This document shows, piece by piece, positions 50,161 through 63,162 of a stretch of DNA of 64,000 nt (position 1 is its first letter; every line of letters begins with the position of its first letter). Both the position numbers and the translations under genes were made by a program. This DNA is from Ooceraea biroi (taxonomy: Eukaryota > Arthropoda > Insecta > Hymenoptera > Formicidae): the NCBI RefSeq assembly GCF_003672135.1, contig NC_039515.1, positions 4,278,001 through 4,342,000 of the forward strand. Direction: 5' to 3'. The notes beneath the pieces were generated by a model. It searched no databases. It was not told where the DNA came from and saw only the letters and a program-made list of their open reading frames with translations.

Positions 50161-53100
50161 CAGTCTGTTTTTTTTTCTCGTAAGAAACTGCGTTTTATTT
50201 TACGGATGATGGAACGTGTCCGCCGAGTCTTCTCGTTCATCAGCCTATTAACCACAAACCGCATAGAGTTAAGGGGGTGCTTAATCCAGTGAGGAAAAAC
50301 CCGTGGCCGGACTGCGATTAGGTACACCAGAGCTTAGTCTTATCACGTGGCGACTGCGCGTCGTACTGGTAGTCAATTAAGCTCCCTTCCGTCCTCCTGA
50401 GGGCAATTCATTATCCTCCTTCCGCCGTTCTCCGGAGTCGCCAGAGTTTTTCGTTGAATCCTCTGCTAATTTGCCTCCGAATCCCGCGTCTTCAACGATC
50501 CTCGACGAGATACATAGTTGAGATCCCCGTTTCAGATTTTCTCGGAATCCTCACGTCGCGATTCACTGCCGCCCTTTATTCTTCTCGATCTGTTCGCGTC
50601 GTTTTCTAGAAGAACACGCCGGCTTCGCGGCCGGTTAGCTATAAATAAATCGATCCGCATTCATTGACGGCTCGTACGAACGTCGAACTCCATGCCAAGA
50701 GGAACGTGACCCAAATATCCGAAACTGGGCCTCGGTGAGTGAACGCTCGTCGAATTTCGCAAGGCACAATGGCCTTCTTGTAACTACGGTGTATCCAACT
50801 GGTCCACCGGGAGGAGGCTTCCTCCTCCTTTCCTCCTTCTTCTTCTCCTGTACCTCTGCGTCTTCGGTCGATCACGTTCGCGCGAGCTTATACCCCACGT
50901 AACCGGATCTTGTCGCGAATCATTCATCTTCTCATTGCACGAATAATTTCCCGCGAGAGCCAGTTGCAGAGAAAAATTGCGGGAGATTCTGCTCCGCGTA
51001 TATGTTTTGACCGATAGTTTCTCTCTTTTTCTTTTTTTTAGGATAGGTGATATACGTGTCTGTATCACGGAATTGAAAAATTTATATTCCGCAAATTTAA
51101 TTATACAAGAAATTTTTTCGAGTGAGACTATCGTATTGTTTAACGCGGCACAATGTTTCATTATTTTATATCAACGATCGTCAAATCCGCGAGTTTTTTT
51201 TGAGAGAATGAGAAACCTACGCGAATCGAATGGCTAAACATTATAAATTATATGGAATCGGGAAACAATGGGAACCTAACACACTCTTACCGCAGAATGC
51301 ATATACAAATGCGTCAACAAAAGGTAATAACACAATACGTGCAACAGTACACGAACATATGGATTAGTATATTGGATAACAATCGCATTCGGCAAACAAG
51401 TCAGTACCGTTTGCCGGAATCGAAACTATGTTTCTTCAGCGGGAACATTGCAACACGCGAAAACCTTTCTCAAAGGTATTCTCAAAATAAAAAAAAGAAA
51501 ATTTGTGCTTTTATCTTAGCTTCACTCATCAATCTGAATGCCTAATTCTTAAATATCCAAAAGCACACGGAGATGTTTTTCCCGTCTGCGATCACCGCTT
51601 TCCGAGGCGTCGCCGATTGTTAAGCTCGGTGTTTGAACTCTTCCAAGTCGGGTGCTCGAAAATCAACAGACCCGAGAACGGACTCGATCGTCCAGAATAC
51701 ACCGAACTTTGTGCGAGTGCGGTGAAATGCTCGCGCGAGGTCCGTGCCCGTTGCAGTTGCAAACGCAGGTTGAAGGAAGGAGGAGGTCTACGGCAAACCG
51801 ACGGCCACGACCGCAAACGCGATGGTCAGTGAGATATCTTGTTGCGACGTCGACGGCCGCAGCCTGGAGGACCCAGGCGAAGAAGTTCCTGCCAGGCCGA
51901 GCCTCGAAGTACGAAGTCGAGCGGTTAAGCTAATTTAGGGTCACGGACGAGGGTGACCGGGCCGCCGCGCCGCCGCCGCTGCCGTCTCGAGAGCCATCGA
52001 ACTACCGACGAGATCGGCGGTAAAGCGAAATCGCGCGTACGGGTATTCGATTCCGGTGGAATTATTCCGCCGGCCGTAAACGAGATCGAGACGCCCGCAA
52101 CACAACGAGCCTCGCAGTACCAATTAAATTGAGCGAACGCTCAAAAGGAGGTGCACGGGGAGACGCGAGTGTCTCGGGGCATTCTTCGTGTGTCAAGTGA
52201 TCCTCCAGTTAGCGACAAACGCACGATTCGGCGCGTGAGTGGTCACAGCGAGTATAGCTCGAGAAGCGAATACTCGTCTCTCTCTAAGTGCTCCGAAATT
52301 GCCCGTTAAAAGTTTGTTAAAAGTCGCTGGACTTTTGTCGCGCGCGCGTGCTGCGCGCGTTATGCGCAAGAAATGAAGTATTCTGTTTCTAGATCTGCCG
52401 GCGTGTTAACGACTTCGATGTCCGTCCTTTTCTTTCACGGCGGCGCCGCTCGTTAGATAATGCATGCAAATTGCGTTAACGTAACGTGACTGCCGGCTCT
52501 AAAAAGCTGGGGGACCTCGGCCAGTTTGCTAGTCAACGACCCGCCCGTGTAAAGATAGACGAATCGTCGTTGCAGTCGTCGGTGCAGCTTCCATCCCGCA
52601 GCCTATTATGCGAGCACTGGCCATGGTGTCGTGAACGTTGCGGTGTCCCCATGGGACCGTCTGCCAGCGAGTGAATCACGCACGGGCTTTAGAATTCAGA
52701 ATACAAAACAGGAGCTGCGCCGATCGTGCCCCGCTTTTTTACAAATTTTTAGGAATCCGGATTTCTGGCCGAACTTTCACGTCCTGCGATCGTCGGATTC
52801 GGATCCGATTTCTTCCAGAGTGCTCGTATGACAGTTGAATTTTCGCTCTTTATGCAATTCGTGTAACGTTTGCTATGGAATTTGGAGTCTGCTTTTCTTT
52901 TTTGCGTGGTTTGTTCCTGCGTGGATTTTTAAATATCTTTAATTAAATTGTATTTTCGATGAATTAAAATCAAATAACGTCGAGCACCGCTGTACTATCT
53001 CATTTTTTACGTAACTAAAATACATTTGTGGTTTCCTTAAATTATCGCAACGTTGATAAAAGCTGGAAGACGTTGATAGAAAGTAATGTTCGAGATAAGT

Positions 53101-54369
53101 TCCTGGACATAAATGGCCCACGGATAATTAAAACGCTTATTGCCAACATTTCATATTGAATCTCCACGTGTTGCTAAGTATTGAGATACTAGACCAACGC
53201 GCGGCTTCCAACTTGCCTCGTTAGCTACCGTAGAGCTTTCCCTTTCTCTCTCTTGCTCTCTCGCTCTCGCTCTTCATGTTACATATATATGCGATGAGTA
53301 CCGACCTGGCGCGGCCAGAACAGCTCGAGTGAACCACGCGAAGCCTTTAGAACTCACGCGCCGCCGGGATTCTCCTCGCCGACACGATACGCCCTTCGTC
53401 GAGTATTTTTGTCCCGCTTGTATGGTACGTGCCGCATGAGAGAGAGATACTTTTCGCGAAATGAAGCGGGAGAGTCCTATTACCATGATCGACGTCCCCC
53501 CTCTCCCAGCCCCTGCTCCCCTTTACCCCGGCGCATGATGAAATTCCCTGTGCCGTGGTAATCGCGAACGCGCGGTGCGGCGAGACGGATCACGAAACGA
53601 ATCACGAAACGTCGGGGCGGTCCGTCAAGAGACGATGCACGATGCTCGATTTCCTTCAAACTCCGGGGATCCGGGACATCTGGGACAGGAGCGAGGAGCT
53701 CCTTTCGGCCGGGCCGTGTCGCGACTACGTAATACGCAATTTGCATAGCACAATTGCGCGATACGGTCACGCAGCCGCGGTGGCTATGCCGCTGGCCCGC
53801 GCGTTCCTTCGACTGTGCGCGCGTGTCGTAATGACAGAAAATAATAATGTACCGTGGTAATCATATCAAATTGCGCTGCGTGCTACCTCGCCTTCTTCTG
53901 CTACTCGCGAGAGTAGTCGGCCGACACGCGCGCGATACCGCGCATGATGGTTCACGCGGAAGCGCTTTATTTTCTCGTTTGCCGCCGATACGTGATACGC
54001 ACCGCCGTTTTCTCCTTCCAGGTCATGATCGCTGCGGTCGCATGTTAATTCCGCATCGGGCATTCCGTCAGGAATACATTTTACAGATGATCGGCACTCG
54101 TCAATGACCGAGATGCGAGCAGCGTCTTCCTGTGGACGTTCGCGAGGACAAAAGTTGCCTTGGCGCGAACGTACCCTCAGACAGCACTACATCAAGAACG
54201 CTCCTCGTGCTCCTCCGTGAGCAGACCGAGTAAATCATGAACGGTCGTTAGAATTCAGAGGCTGGTTCTCTCGAGATCGGAACCGAGGGAGTATCTCGGT
54301 GAGCGCTGCCAAAGATTCGTGCCGCGGCTCGTGTATGTACCTTCTGTCAGTACTCTCCTCTCACAAGGG
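50161..54369. other. Gene-poor region with a CpG-rich, possibly promoter-like stretch
   Basis: No accepted coding exon. Between about 51.63 and 52.70 kb the sequence becomes CpG-rich with few AT-rich interruptions, which would suit a transcription start and 5' leader. Short frames start at ATGs near 52374 (27 codons) and 52486, but neither gives a recognisable protein. A pyrimidine-rich CTCT tract lies near 53.24-53.28 kb. Confidence 0.45.
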
Positions 54370-54569
54370 AAGGTTTTTAGGTGTTACACTCGGATTTCAA
54401 AAATTCTTTGCATGCAGGTAGGGAGGTCCCCAAATAGAAGAAAAAAATAAAAGTAGCGGCCCAAATGCATATTTGCGCGCTACGTGCGCAATTTTCGATG
54501 TTAGGTTAATTACTCAAAAATGCTATTTCTAATCGAATTCTTTACATTTTTTATTTCACCTAATGCACA
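54370..54569 (+). repeat. Left 200-bp inverted arm
   Basis: Pairs with 54908-55107. The inner end is at CTAATGCACA, after which the two sides lose similarity. Confidence 0.88.
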
Positions 54570-54907
54570 TTTATATTGCTTTGAATAATTTTGTGTGTGT
54601 GTGTTTAGAAAATACGAGCGTCTAATGTAATCTCGTGCCGCGCGAGCACAGTGCGTATAAAAGGCCCATTGCTCAAAAATGGTATTTGCATCGTAACTTT
54701 TTTAATTTTTTACTGCAACTGCCAATGCACACAATTTGGAATAATTGTACATTGCGCAAATCGTAGTTTGCTCTTTCTGCGTGATTTATTGTATGCGACT
54801 TTAAATAGATTTGATCAGAATCCATAACGAGGACATAAAAGATCTGGTCAAGGGAGGTTTTTAATTCTTTCAGTTTTAATTTTGGTTTTGATTTCTTTTT
54901 AAAGCGT

Positions 54908-55107
54908 TGTGCATTAGGCGAAATAAAAAATGTAAAGAATTCGATTGGAAATAGCATTTTTGAGTAATTAACCTAACATCGAAAATTGCGCACATAGCGC
55001 ACAAATATGCATTTGGGCCGCTACTTTTATAATTTTTCTTCTATTTGGGGACCCCTTACCTGCATGCAAAAAATTTTTGAAATCCGAGTGTAACACCTAA
55101 AAACCTT
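54908..55107 (-). repeat. Right 200-bp inverted arm
   Basis: Reverse complement of 54370-54569 with a few substitutions and small A-run length differences. Confidence 0.88.
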
Positions 55108-55742
55108 TTCTTGTCAGTCTTTCTCTCGAGATTGTACTCTTCCCATTCTTGTCTGTGTCTTTTCTTTTATCTTGCCTTCATGCCGCGACGTAATGTCTTT
55201 TCTCGTACTTTCTTAACGAATTTTATGAACTTTATCGATAATCATGGTAGAATTATGTACCCGTTTTACTCGCTTAGTGAATTAATTGCCCACCTTTTGA
55301 TAAATGTCCACTGTTTGATGAGACTAGTATCGTAGAAGAGACGCATCAATGAAATTGTGTTCTCTCACGCATGGTTTTCCACACGCAAGTCAAGCGGCTT
55401 TCTCCGTCTCACATTCAAGGGCCCCGGTCTCGGATTATCGCTCGTTTGGCCATTTTTCGGAATAGCACAGCTTGTTGCACCATCGCGCATAATCTCACGT
55501 TCCATCGTATACCTGTGCCGCGCGTACTTCTGTAATCACGTTAAAATCCCGCCGCGGTCTCGGCCCTTCGGATCTCCGTTCGCTTCGTTAGCATACGTTA
55601 ATTTGTTGTTAATTAATACGCCGGCAATTATTTCCTCCGCGTTCCTCCGCTTTGTACGTAGCACGGCAGATCAACAGAGCTAAATTTCTCGTCATTATCT
55701 CTGGCGCATTTGCCTCGTTATACGACTACGATGTGTACCGAC

Positions 55743-55773
<31 letters not shown>

Positions 55774-55779
55774 GAGAGA
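55743..55779. repeat. GAAAGA/GAGA purine repeat
   Basis: Thirty-seven bases of AGAGAAAG-type units with no pyrimidines. Confidence 0.85.
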
Positions 55780-58700
55780 CGGCACGCATATGCGCGAACA
55801 TGCATTGCGCCTAGGCTGGTGCCAAGTTATACAACAATCTTTCGCTGCATCGTCGTTCTCCATTTTGCTGCTTCGCGGTATTCCTACGATAATATTATTC
55901 AAGGGAAGTTTTACGGTATATTAGAGCCACGCGGATGTAACGCGCGGTTACTTACGACGTAATTCAATAATAAACCGCAGACACTTTTACGACTGACGTT
56001 TGCCGTATCCGAGGTAATCCGCAAGCATTGAAAGACACTGTTTTGACTAAAGATATCTCTGTACATTCTTGGCTCCAGTTCTCCGCAGCAGAAAATTGCA
56101 CGTTTTCCATCTTCATTTTGGTATATTTCGTAAGGATTCATTTCTGCGAGACTATTATATATATATTAAACATGAAACTATGATTTAACTAATTTTTTAT
56201 TTTATTCGAGAAGCATGCGAAACAAGATAATAAAGATAGACGATTTCCCGAAATTGTTAAAATAGAAAACAAGATCGGAATAGCTTTATCAACTTCTCGA
56301 GGAATGATTGAAATTTAGGAGTAAATGTAACACGACAGTTTGGAGACGTTTTCGCGGCGGCTTGCAGAGAGGGCGAGTTTCAAATCTGTGTATTTATGAA
56401 GAAGATCGTGGAACGAAATAAAGCGAGAACGCATTGCACCGATGCACGAAACGACGTAACGAACAACTCGCCCGGTGGTTCTCTCTGACAGTGAACCCTC
56501 GGAAGCGTGACATTGTCGGGGATCGTATTGCATGATACGCTCATCTTCCGTGACCGTGGTTCGCAGTGATTGCACGCTTAGTCAGTCAGGGTTGGCTGAA
56601 TTTAAACCGGTACGGCGCAATGGCAGATGCAATCAGCGGCCTACCTCGAACCCCATCGATTAAGCAATTTTTCAATCCCGAACGTAATAAGATAATTCTT
56701 GCAGGTCTCCCTCTTCACGTGTTCCGCGCCGTTCGGGAAATGTATCAGAGCCGAAGTAACTCCCTATATTCTGCACGTCAATTTTTATATAATGCTCTTT
56801 ATAAGAAATTACGTAAAGCTAAATAATTTTCACTTTTCATTTTATATTTGTAAAGCAAAGTCAATCAGTAAAACTCCATGTAATGAAAAACACTAATAAT
56901 AACAATACCTTACTACGCACAAAATATAGAAAAATACTTTCTCTCAAATATCACGCTGTCGTGTAAATTTTCATACCAGTTTTCACGTACAAGTTTATAA
57001 GTAACATTTAAGAAGTTAAAATAAACAGAATTTTTTGACAACTGGAACTTGATCCTACCTCGTGGCAGAAACGAGGCCGTTGTTTCCTCGAGCCGGTCCG
57101 GCCACGCGCGATACAGCACGCTCGCGCTGAACGACGCCGGCGACCGGAGGAGGAAGCGAAAGGCAGGATCGAGACGGACGCGCGACGCCGCAGTGTCGGA
57201 GGAGTCGACGACCTCTGTGGCCGCAGGTTGCACCTGCATCACCTGCGGCCGGCCGGACCCTGCCTTCGCGCCTTCGCGGCGGGATCTCGGCCTCGACTCG
57301 CGCGCGATCGGCCGATCTACGCGCGCTTCTCGATCTTCTCGCCGTGAAAAAAGCCGGCTGCCCATCCGCGCCGGAGAATCCGGTATGGAACACGTCGACG
57401 AGGAACAACAGCGGCGAGAGGCGTACGAGCGAGGCACGCCGGGCACATTGCGCGTTGCAGCGTGAAATTCTCGAATTTGCAAGCCGCGCTGCGCGGCTCC
57501 TTTTTCGCCTCTTTGGAATACGCGAGAGGCAAAAGAAAGAGGAAGAGAGAAGGAGAGAGCTGGTGCAGCCGTGCGAGGCGAGGAGCTCCTCGAGTATGCT
57601 CCTCAGGTTGTTCGTTTCCCGGACGAATACGCGCGCGATAAGAGCATGCGGCTCGAATTCCGGCACAGATAGACACCGTAAAATTTCCGTGATTTACGCA
57701 CGGTCCCATTGGTACCTCACCGTTTTATTCGCCGGCGGATTATGGGATTCCCTCAAAGCGTGCCGGAATCAATTTTGCCTCTTAAAAGGATTTGCTTTTC
57801 ACAAAGCTCGTCCTTTACGTATTTCCGCACTTATGTATCTTTGCAAAAAGTCTCGAACGAGCCACAATTTGCGTTCAAGTTATTGTGAAATTAATCCAAG
57901 GCATTAAAATTTTATGACTTTTCTTGTTAAGAAAGAAAGTCAGCTCTAAATTGTGTAAAGAATACAACGATGTAGGATATTTTCGTCCTTTAATCGACTA
58001 AAGTTCTGATTTTGCCACACGTGCGCTTTTATACCAGCATGTTGCGAAGGCAAAGTGCAGCGGGGGGCGCACAAAGCACGTTACATAAATTTAGCGACTA
58101 TTCGTAGAGTTCTTCCCTGCTGTTCTGTATTCGAATGCGCAAGGGGAGAACCGCCGTTCAAACTCGAGAATCTGTAACGTGAGGCACAAAAATGTGCGAC
58201 AAGAAGTTCCGAAGTGCGTCCACGTCAAGCACATACACAGGGGAATACGCGGAAAATATTTGCAGATATCTGTATCACGTGCTACCGTAGATCATGCCTA
58301 TTTCTGCGGGAAACAGTAAACTTCTTGATCTTTAAAGACATCCCCAGATTTATATTCAATAAACAGTCTTCATAAACAGTCTAGTGAAAATAATCAAGTG
58401 TACATAAATGTTCAAACTCATTACAAAACAGGATATTTTTAATAGAAATTGTCCGAAACTAAGAGAATCCAAGAGAATGTAATTTGATTCCAGAAATAAA
58501 TAAAATTCACTGAATGCGCGCGTCCGCGTGTGAACGTGATGAAATAATCGTACGTTCGAATGTGCTTCGTGCGCATTCAAATATCGCGAACTCGGCGATA
58601 CGTTACACTCTTAACTGCGTCCATTAAATGTATTTTAAACTGCCAGAGTTAATGTTCGCAACGAAAACGTCATGTTACTTATGGCGGTTTCAGCTGCACG

Positions 58701-61241
58701 AAGGGCGCGCAACGTCGCATGAAATTTTCCGACGTGGATTTCTCTCCATCGCGAATAGTAAATGCGCGAAAAGAGGTCGCGCGTGCGAACATACGCAAAG
58801 CGTAAAGTGAAAAGCGCACACCACCTCCGTCTCGCGTTTCTTTTCCGCTTCTCCGCAGAACGTGGAAATATCGTGCAAATCCGCAGCGATTCCACAGCAC
58901 ATTTCGCAGTCTGATTTGCTCGCTTTCCACTACGGATCGACCAGTTGTTCTCGGCCGGCGCCTCCGATCATCTCGGGCATCTTTTCGCGCTTGAAATGAC
59001 GTCGCAATACTTTTATAAGGGCGCCGAGCTAAATGCAGCTCGTAGTTTTGTCAGTTTCTTATTGCCGTTGGCTTCCTGCCACCCAAATGGACTCTCGCTA
59101 CGCTTATCAGAATGTATCGCCGAAAGCGCTCGCAGAGAGACTACGCCGGCGTTTATCCGCGTTTATTCCTGTTTTTCCAGCAGTTTGCGCGCATCGTTGC
59201 GCTAACAGAAAGAAAGACAGAAAAAAAGAAAAGAAAAAAGTGGGAACGAGCGAGCGAGTCTGGCGTCAAGAATGCCAGCAAGCAAAATAACTCCGACATT
59301 CGAGATGGGCGATACGCTCGGGCATTATATTAACAATGCCGCAACATGGGTAATGATACTCGCTCGACGCATTCGGATTCCTTTTCGTTGTCCCGCTGGT
59401 CCCTCGCGTGCGTTTAATAGGCGTCTTTAATTCTACGACGATACGAGCGAGCATTAAGGCTCTCGCCGGTTATCGCTGTCGCCATGAAATAATTGCTCCT
59501 TCCACCAGGCGTAACGGTAACGCGATACGCAATTCTCTCTTTCTCATGCCCTGCTCTCTTTCTTTCTCTTCAGAAAGAGAGGACGCCGCCGACCGGTCGC
59601 CGATAGATTCTATCGGCGGCCGAAAGCGGCTTCAGATACCTACACGCGTTTACCGATCATAGCGGTTTCCATTGTACACTGGAATAAATGCTCGTTGTCA
59701 GTTTCGTTGGCGTTGAGAGAGTCCTCACGGAGATGTGCCGTGTGCTAACTCGACGCGGATGTGCTAACGGGTGCTCGACTTTTTTACGAGAATAAAACGG
59801 TACGCACCGTCTGGTGTCCCGAAAGGAATCGGCTTACCGGGACAATAGAAAGATCTCGTATTGCATCGGCGATGTCTTGCGTTCGCGTTAGCCGCGTGAA
59901 ATAATATTGTTCTCGAAATGCACTTTCATTGTTCGACATGCACAAATTTTTACCAAATCTCTTGTTCGAGTCTCTTCTTCCTTCAAAACTGATTTTCTTC
60001 GAAATTCTTTTCTTCAAAATTACACGCCTCGCATATTCACTTGTGCAGTCAAAATTTGCTTGAAAATCATCGAATCGATGTGAAGCCGACTGGTTTGTCG
60101 TAAGAATTCAATAGATTCGTGCATGTAAACGCATACGTGTGTCTCTCTCTCTTTCCTTCTTGTTCAAAGAGAGATTTGGAAGATGCAGGGATGTTGCGCG
60201 AGCGGAAATCGTTCGTGTGATCATCGAAGCTAGAAATTCCAGCGTGCCGGCACTTGGCTGCCGTGCAGGCTGGTTGACTACGCGAGAAATTACACGCCTC
60301 GAACAACGCGCCGCCTAATTGTCCATCCAGTGAAGCGGGGTCATCGCGATCTCACGTTAGTCGCTCTCCCATTTCCGCGAGGAAATGAGAAAGGGCGTAG
60401 AGAGTGCTTTCCAGACGGCCAGAAACGATCGGAAGATCGGCAAGTGAGTCCACCGCATTAATTAACCCCGATAATTGGCTACGTGCCAGCCGTTATCACT
60501 TACGGAACTTTTTACCTCCACAACCCGCCTCGCCCAATTTAGACTGCAACCCCTGTATCCCGTAAAGTCCGCACCAACTACTCGACTTACCGTAAATATT
60601 TAACGAGAAATCTTGTCTTTTATAATCCGCGCTTCTCGTCCTTCCCAGTACAGTCGCTTGAAATTTGTTTGCGAGTTTTACGGCCAGAATAAAGATGTGA
60701 GCGCTTAAATATATGAGTTAATATTAAAAATTAATTGATATTGAATTAAATCAAGATTAAAAAATTTAAATTTAAATGGAAAAGGTTCTAGTTATATATA
60801 CTGCTTTAATTTTTGAAAATCTGGACATTTCTACATTTCTTCTGCCGCTCACCATACGAACATTAACGCGAGTGGTCACTCGCGAGTAGACGGCGAAACT
60901 TTTTCCTGATTCTTCTCCGCTCATGAGTAGAATTCCGCCGTTGAATATTCTCGGTGTAATAACGAAGGTATGCACGGCTCCTCTCGTTGCGCCGCGGAAA
61001 ATTGTTGAAGGTCTCGTTCGAAGGGTTCAAAGCAACGGAATTTTCGCGAGGTACATTTACGAGAACGTACATTCCGTACACGTAGATGCACTTCGTATGC
61101 AAGTTTCGTCGCCGGCTTGGACCGCCGCGCCGCGCCGTCGGCCTCTTTATTTCGAAAATTCCGCGTTCCTTGCTTGGGAATAATGCCCCGGTCGTTCCGA
61201 CGATTCATCCGCGGACAATCTCCTTCATTGCGTACGAACTC

Positions 61242-61263
61242 GGGGGGAGAGGGGGGGGGGTGG
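61242..61263. repeat. G-rich homopolymer tract
   Basis: Six G, AGA, then ten G and TGG. It is a likely sequencing-error or length-variable site. Confidence 0.8.
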
Positions 61264-61732
61264 AAAAGTGCGTCCCTCGCATCGCCGCGGTGAGAGAATG
61301 TCGGGAATATTACATTCCTCATTAACGCAAGGAAAACACACTTTTAATTAAAGCAGATACGATTAAACGCACCGTCAAACTTTTTTTCCTTTAAAACTTT
61401 TTTGCCCGCGTCTGCCGTTTTCCTCTACTTTTTCTTCTCATCGCGCTGAGAGCACGGTTCATGTGAACGCGTTAATTGATCGATTCTCGTCTTGGCCTTT
61501 AAAATTCACCAATTTTCTATAATGATCAAGTAATTATTATTAATAAATTCAACTACGAAATATTTTAACGAAGGTGCATCGAACGACCGATAAACAATTT
61601 ATGATATTTGATCATCACCGAACATAAATGTGTCTATAAGAAAATTCTTTATATTCGTTATTTATTGTATATTGATACGTTCGAAGTATCGAACGCATTA
61701 CAATTAGCGATATCGATTTCTGAAGAAATTCA

Positions 61733-61750
61733 TTGAAAGATATCTTTCAA
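61733..61750. repeat. Perfect 18-bp palindrome
   Basis: TTGAAAGATATCTTTCAA equals its reverse complement. It lies in an AT-rich gene-free stretch. Confidence 0.8.
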
Positions 61751-62673
61751 GAATCTTATGCAGGAATCGATCGATGGACGAGATTGAGCGTTAATTGGTC
61801 GTTCCAGACGTCGTTGAACGACGTCGCCGTCGTCGTCGTCATCGTCTATTGGTATAATCATTGACCCATTGTCGTTCTCTATTAAATTAAAGGGTGCACA
61901 GTGCAACGATACCAATCAGCGGTGCTCAAAGACGACACCGGGAATGGTTCTCGGGAAATCTCATCTCACGAGTGCCATTACGAAGGAAACGCAAGAGCTA
62001 TTGTTCCGCAGAGAACGGCATTATCGTGTTTACTACTAAACGACGTGTACTGCCGCGCATTCCTTCCGAAATAATTGAATAATTCAACCTGAAGTGGTGT
62101 CGGTTCACGGCACGATGACCATTGCGCGGTCCTCTTTGACTATTACCGCGTATAAGAAGCAACATTTGATTAAGATGAATTATTAATTTTAATCGGCAAA
62201 TAGTCCGCAGTCTGTACAATATATTATAATTAAAAATTTTGTTTACGTTCGGTGTCGCGAAGCTTGCGTTTAGTCTTCGATTGCATAATGTGTATCTCTT
62301 TTACGAGAATATTAGATTCCATCTAATATGCATACGTTTCTCTTAAAATATAATAAGAACGCTCATATTCGTTGTTCAGAAATTTGAAGTGTAGATTCTG
62401 CACGTTCGTCCAGACGATATTAATAATAATAATACACTTACGTCAGTACCAATACACTTTTAGGACAATTTCAATTTATCGGCGCATCACGTTGCAACGT
62501 TGCAGGCATTTCAGATTCGGCGTTTCCGCGGTCACTGCTGAAACGCCCGTAAAAGACCCTAAGTAAGCCGACCGCGAATACCTCATCCTCTCAGCAATCT
62601 GTCAGCGATCCCGCGCAATACTCTCGCAAAAGCACATGCGTCCACCTTTCGCGCGGTGAGAGACAGAAGGGAA

Positions 62674-62698
62674 AAGAGAGAGAGAGAGGAGAGAGAGA
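62674..62698. repeat. (GA)n microsatellite
   Basis: Nearly pure GA dinucleotides interrupted by one GG, just after a short CpG-containing stretch. Confidence 0.85.
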
Positions 62699-63134
62699 AT
62701 GAGAGCTACAGTGGTGATCCTCGCTAGCAAAGCGGGCCGACCACTCAAAATCAAATTTTCGCCGCTTAATGCGCCGTCAGATCTCGCCTCGCCAGCGCGT
62801 CGCGCGCTTCGGGAATCACGTCGACGTCCGTCAGGCCGGTTTATTGCATTTCCCGGCAAGGTTTCGTCTCGTTTTCACGGTTTGTTTCGTCTCCCCTTTG
62901 CGTTTCCGCTGGCGGGCGGGCGCGCGCGGCCCCGCGATTTTCACGGCGCGTCGGCGACGTTTCTCCTTCGGCCGCGCTCACCCTCCCTCTCCACCCCGGT
63001 TTCACCCCCTCGTCGGCACGAGACGAGATATTCTCGCAACTTCTGACACTTCTCTCGCCGGGGCTCGACTCTCACAATATATCCCCCTGTCCTCTGCCCG
63101 CCATCGCGTTTGCCACATCCACCCTCCCGCTTCT

Positions 63135-63162
63135 CTTCCTTCCTTCCTTCCTTCCTTCCTTC
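63135..63162. repeat. (CTTC)n microsatellite
   Basis: Six to seven CTTC units. Pyrimidine-rich sequence continues to about 63260 and gives rise to Ser/Leu/Phe-rich frames without domain content. Confidence 0.9.

Larger units (their letters stand above)
54370..55107. mobile_element. Fold-back / MITE-like element with 200-bp inverted arms
   Basis: The left arm 54370-54569 and right arm 54908-55107 are inverted copies, starting AAGGTTTTTAGGTGTTACAC, with only scattered differences. The 338-bp interior contains a diverged partial copy of the inner arm (54670-54747 resembles 54511-54590). A minus-strand frame of about 94 codons across the interior is Lys-rich and AT-driven and is not accepted as a gene. 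No clear target duplication was seen at the boundaries, so the family is unknown; the exact ends could extend a few bases (AAGG versus AAAAGG). Confidence 0.88.

Noticed and set aside
53555..53860. Plus-strand frame containing MLDFLQTPGIRDIWDRSEEL
   Set aside because: It looks protein-like for about 35 residues, but no family is recognised, a competing minus-strand frame is equally open and no clear splice sites bound it.
57055..57907. Open frames of 187-203 codons on both strands
   Set aside because: GC-rich sequence keeps several overlapping frames open at once. None has a recognisable domain; only the possible splice donor at 57059 was kept as a low-interest finding.
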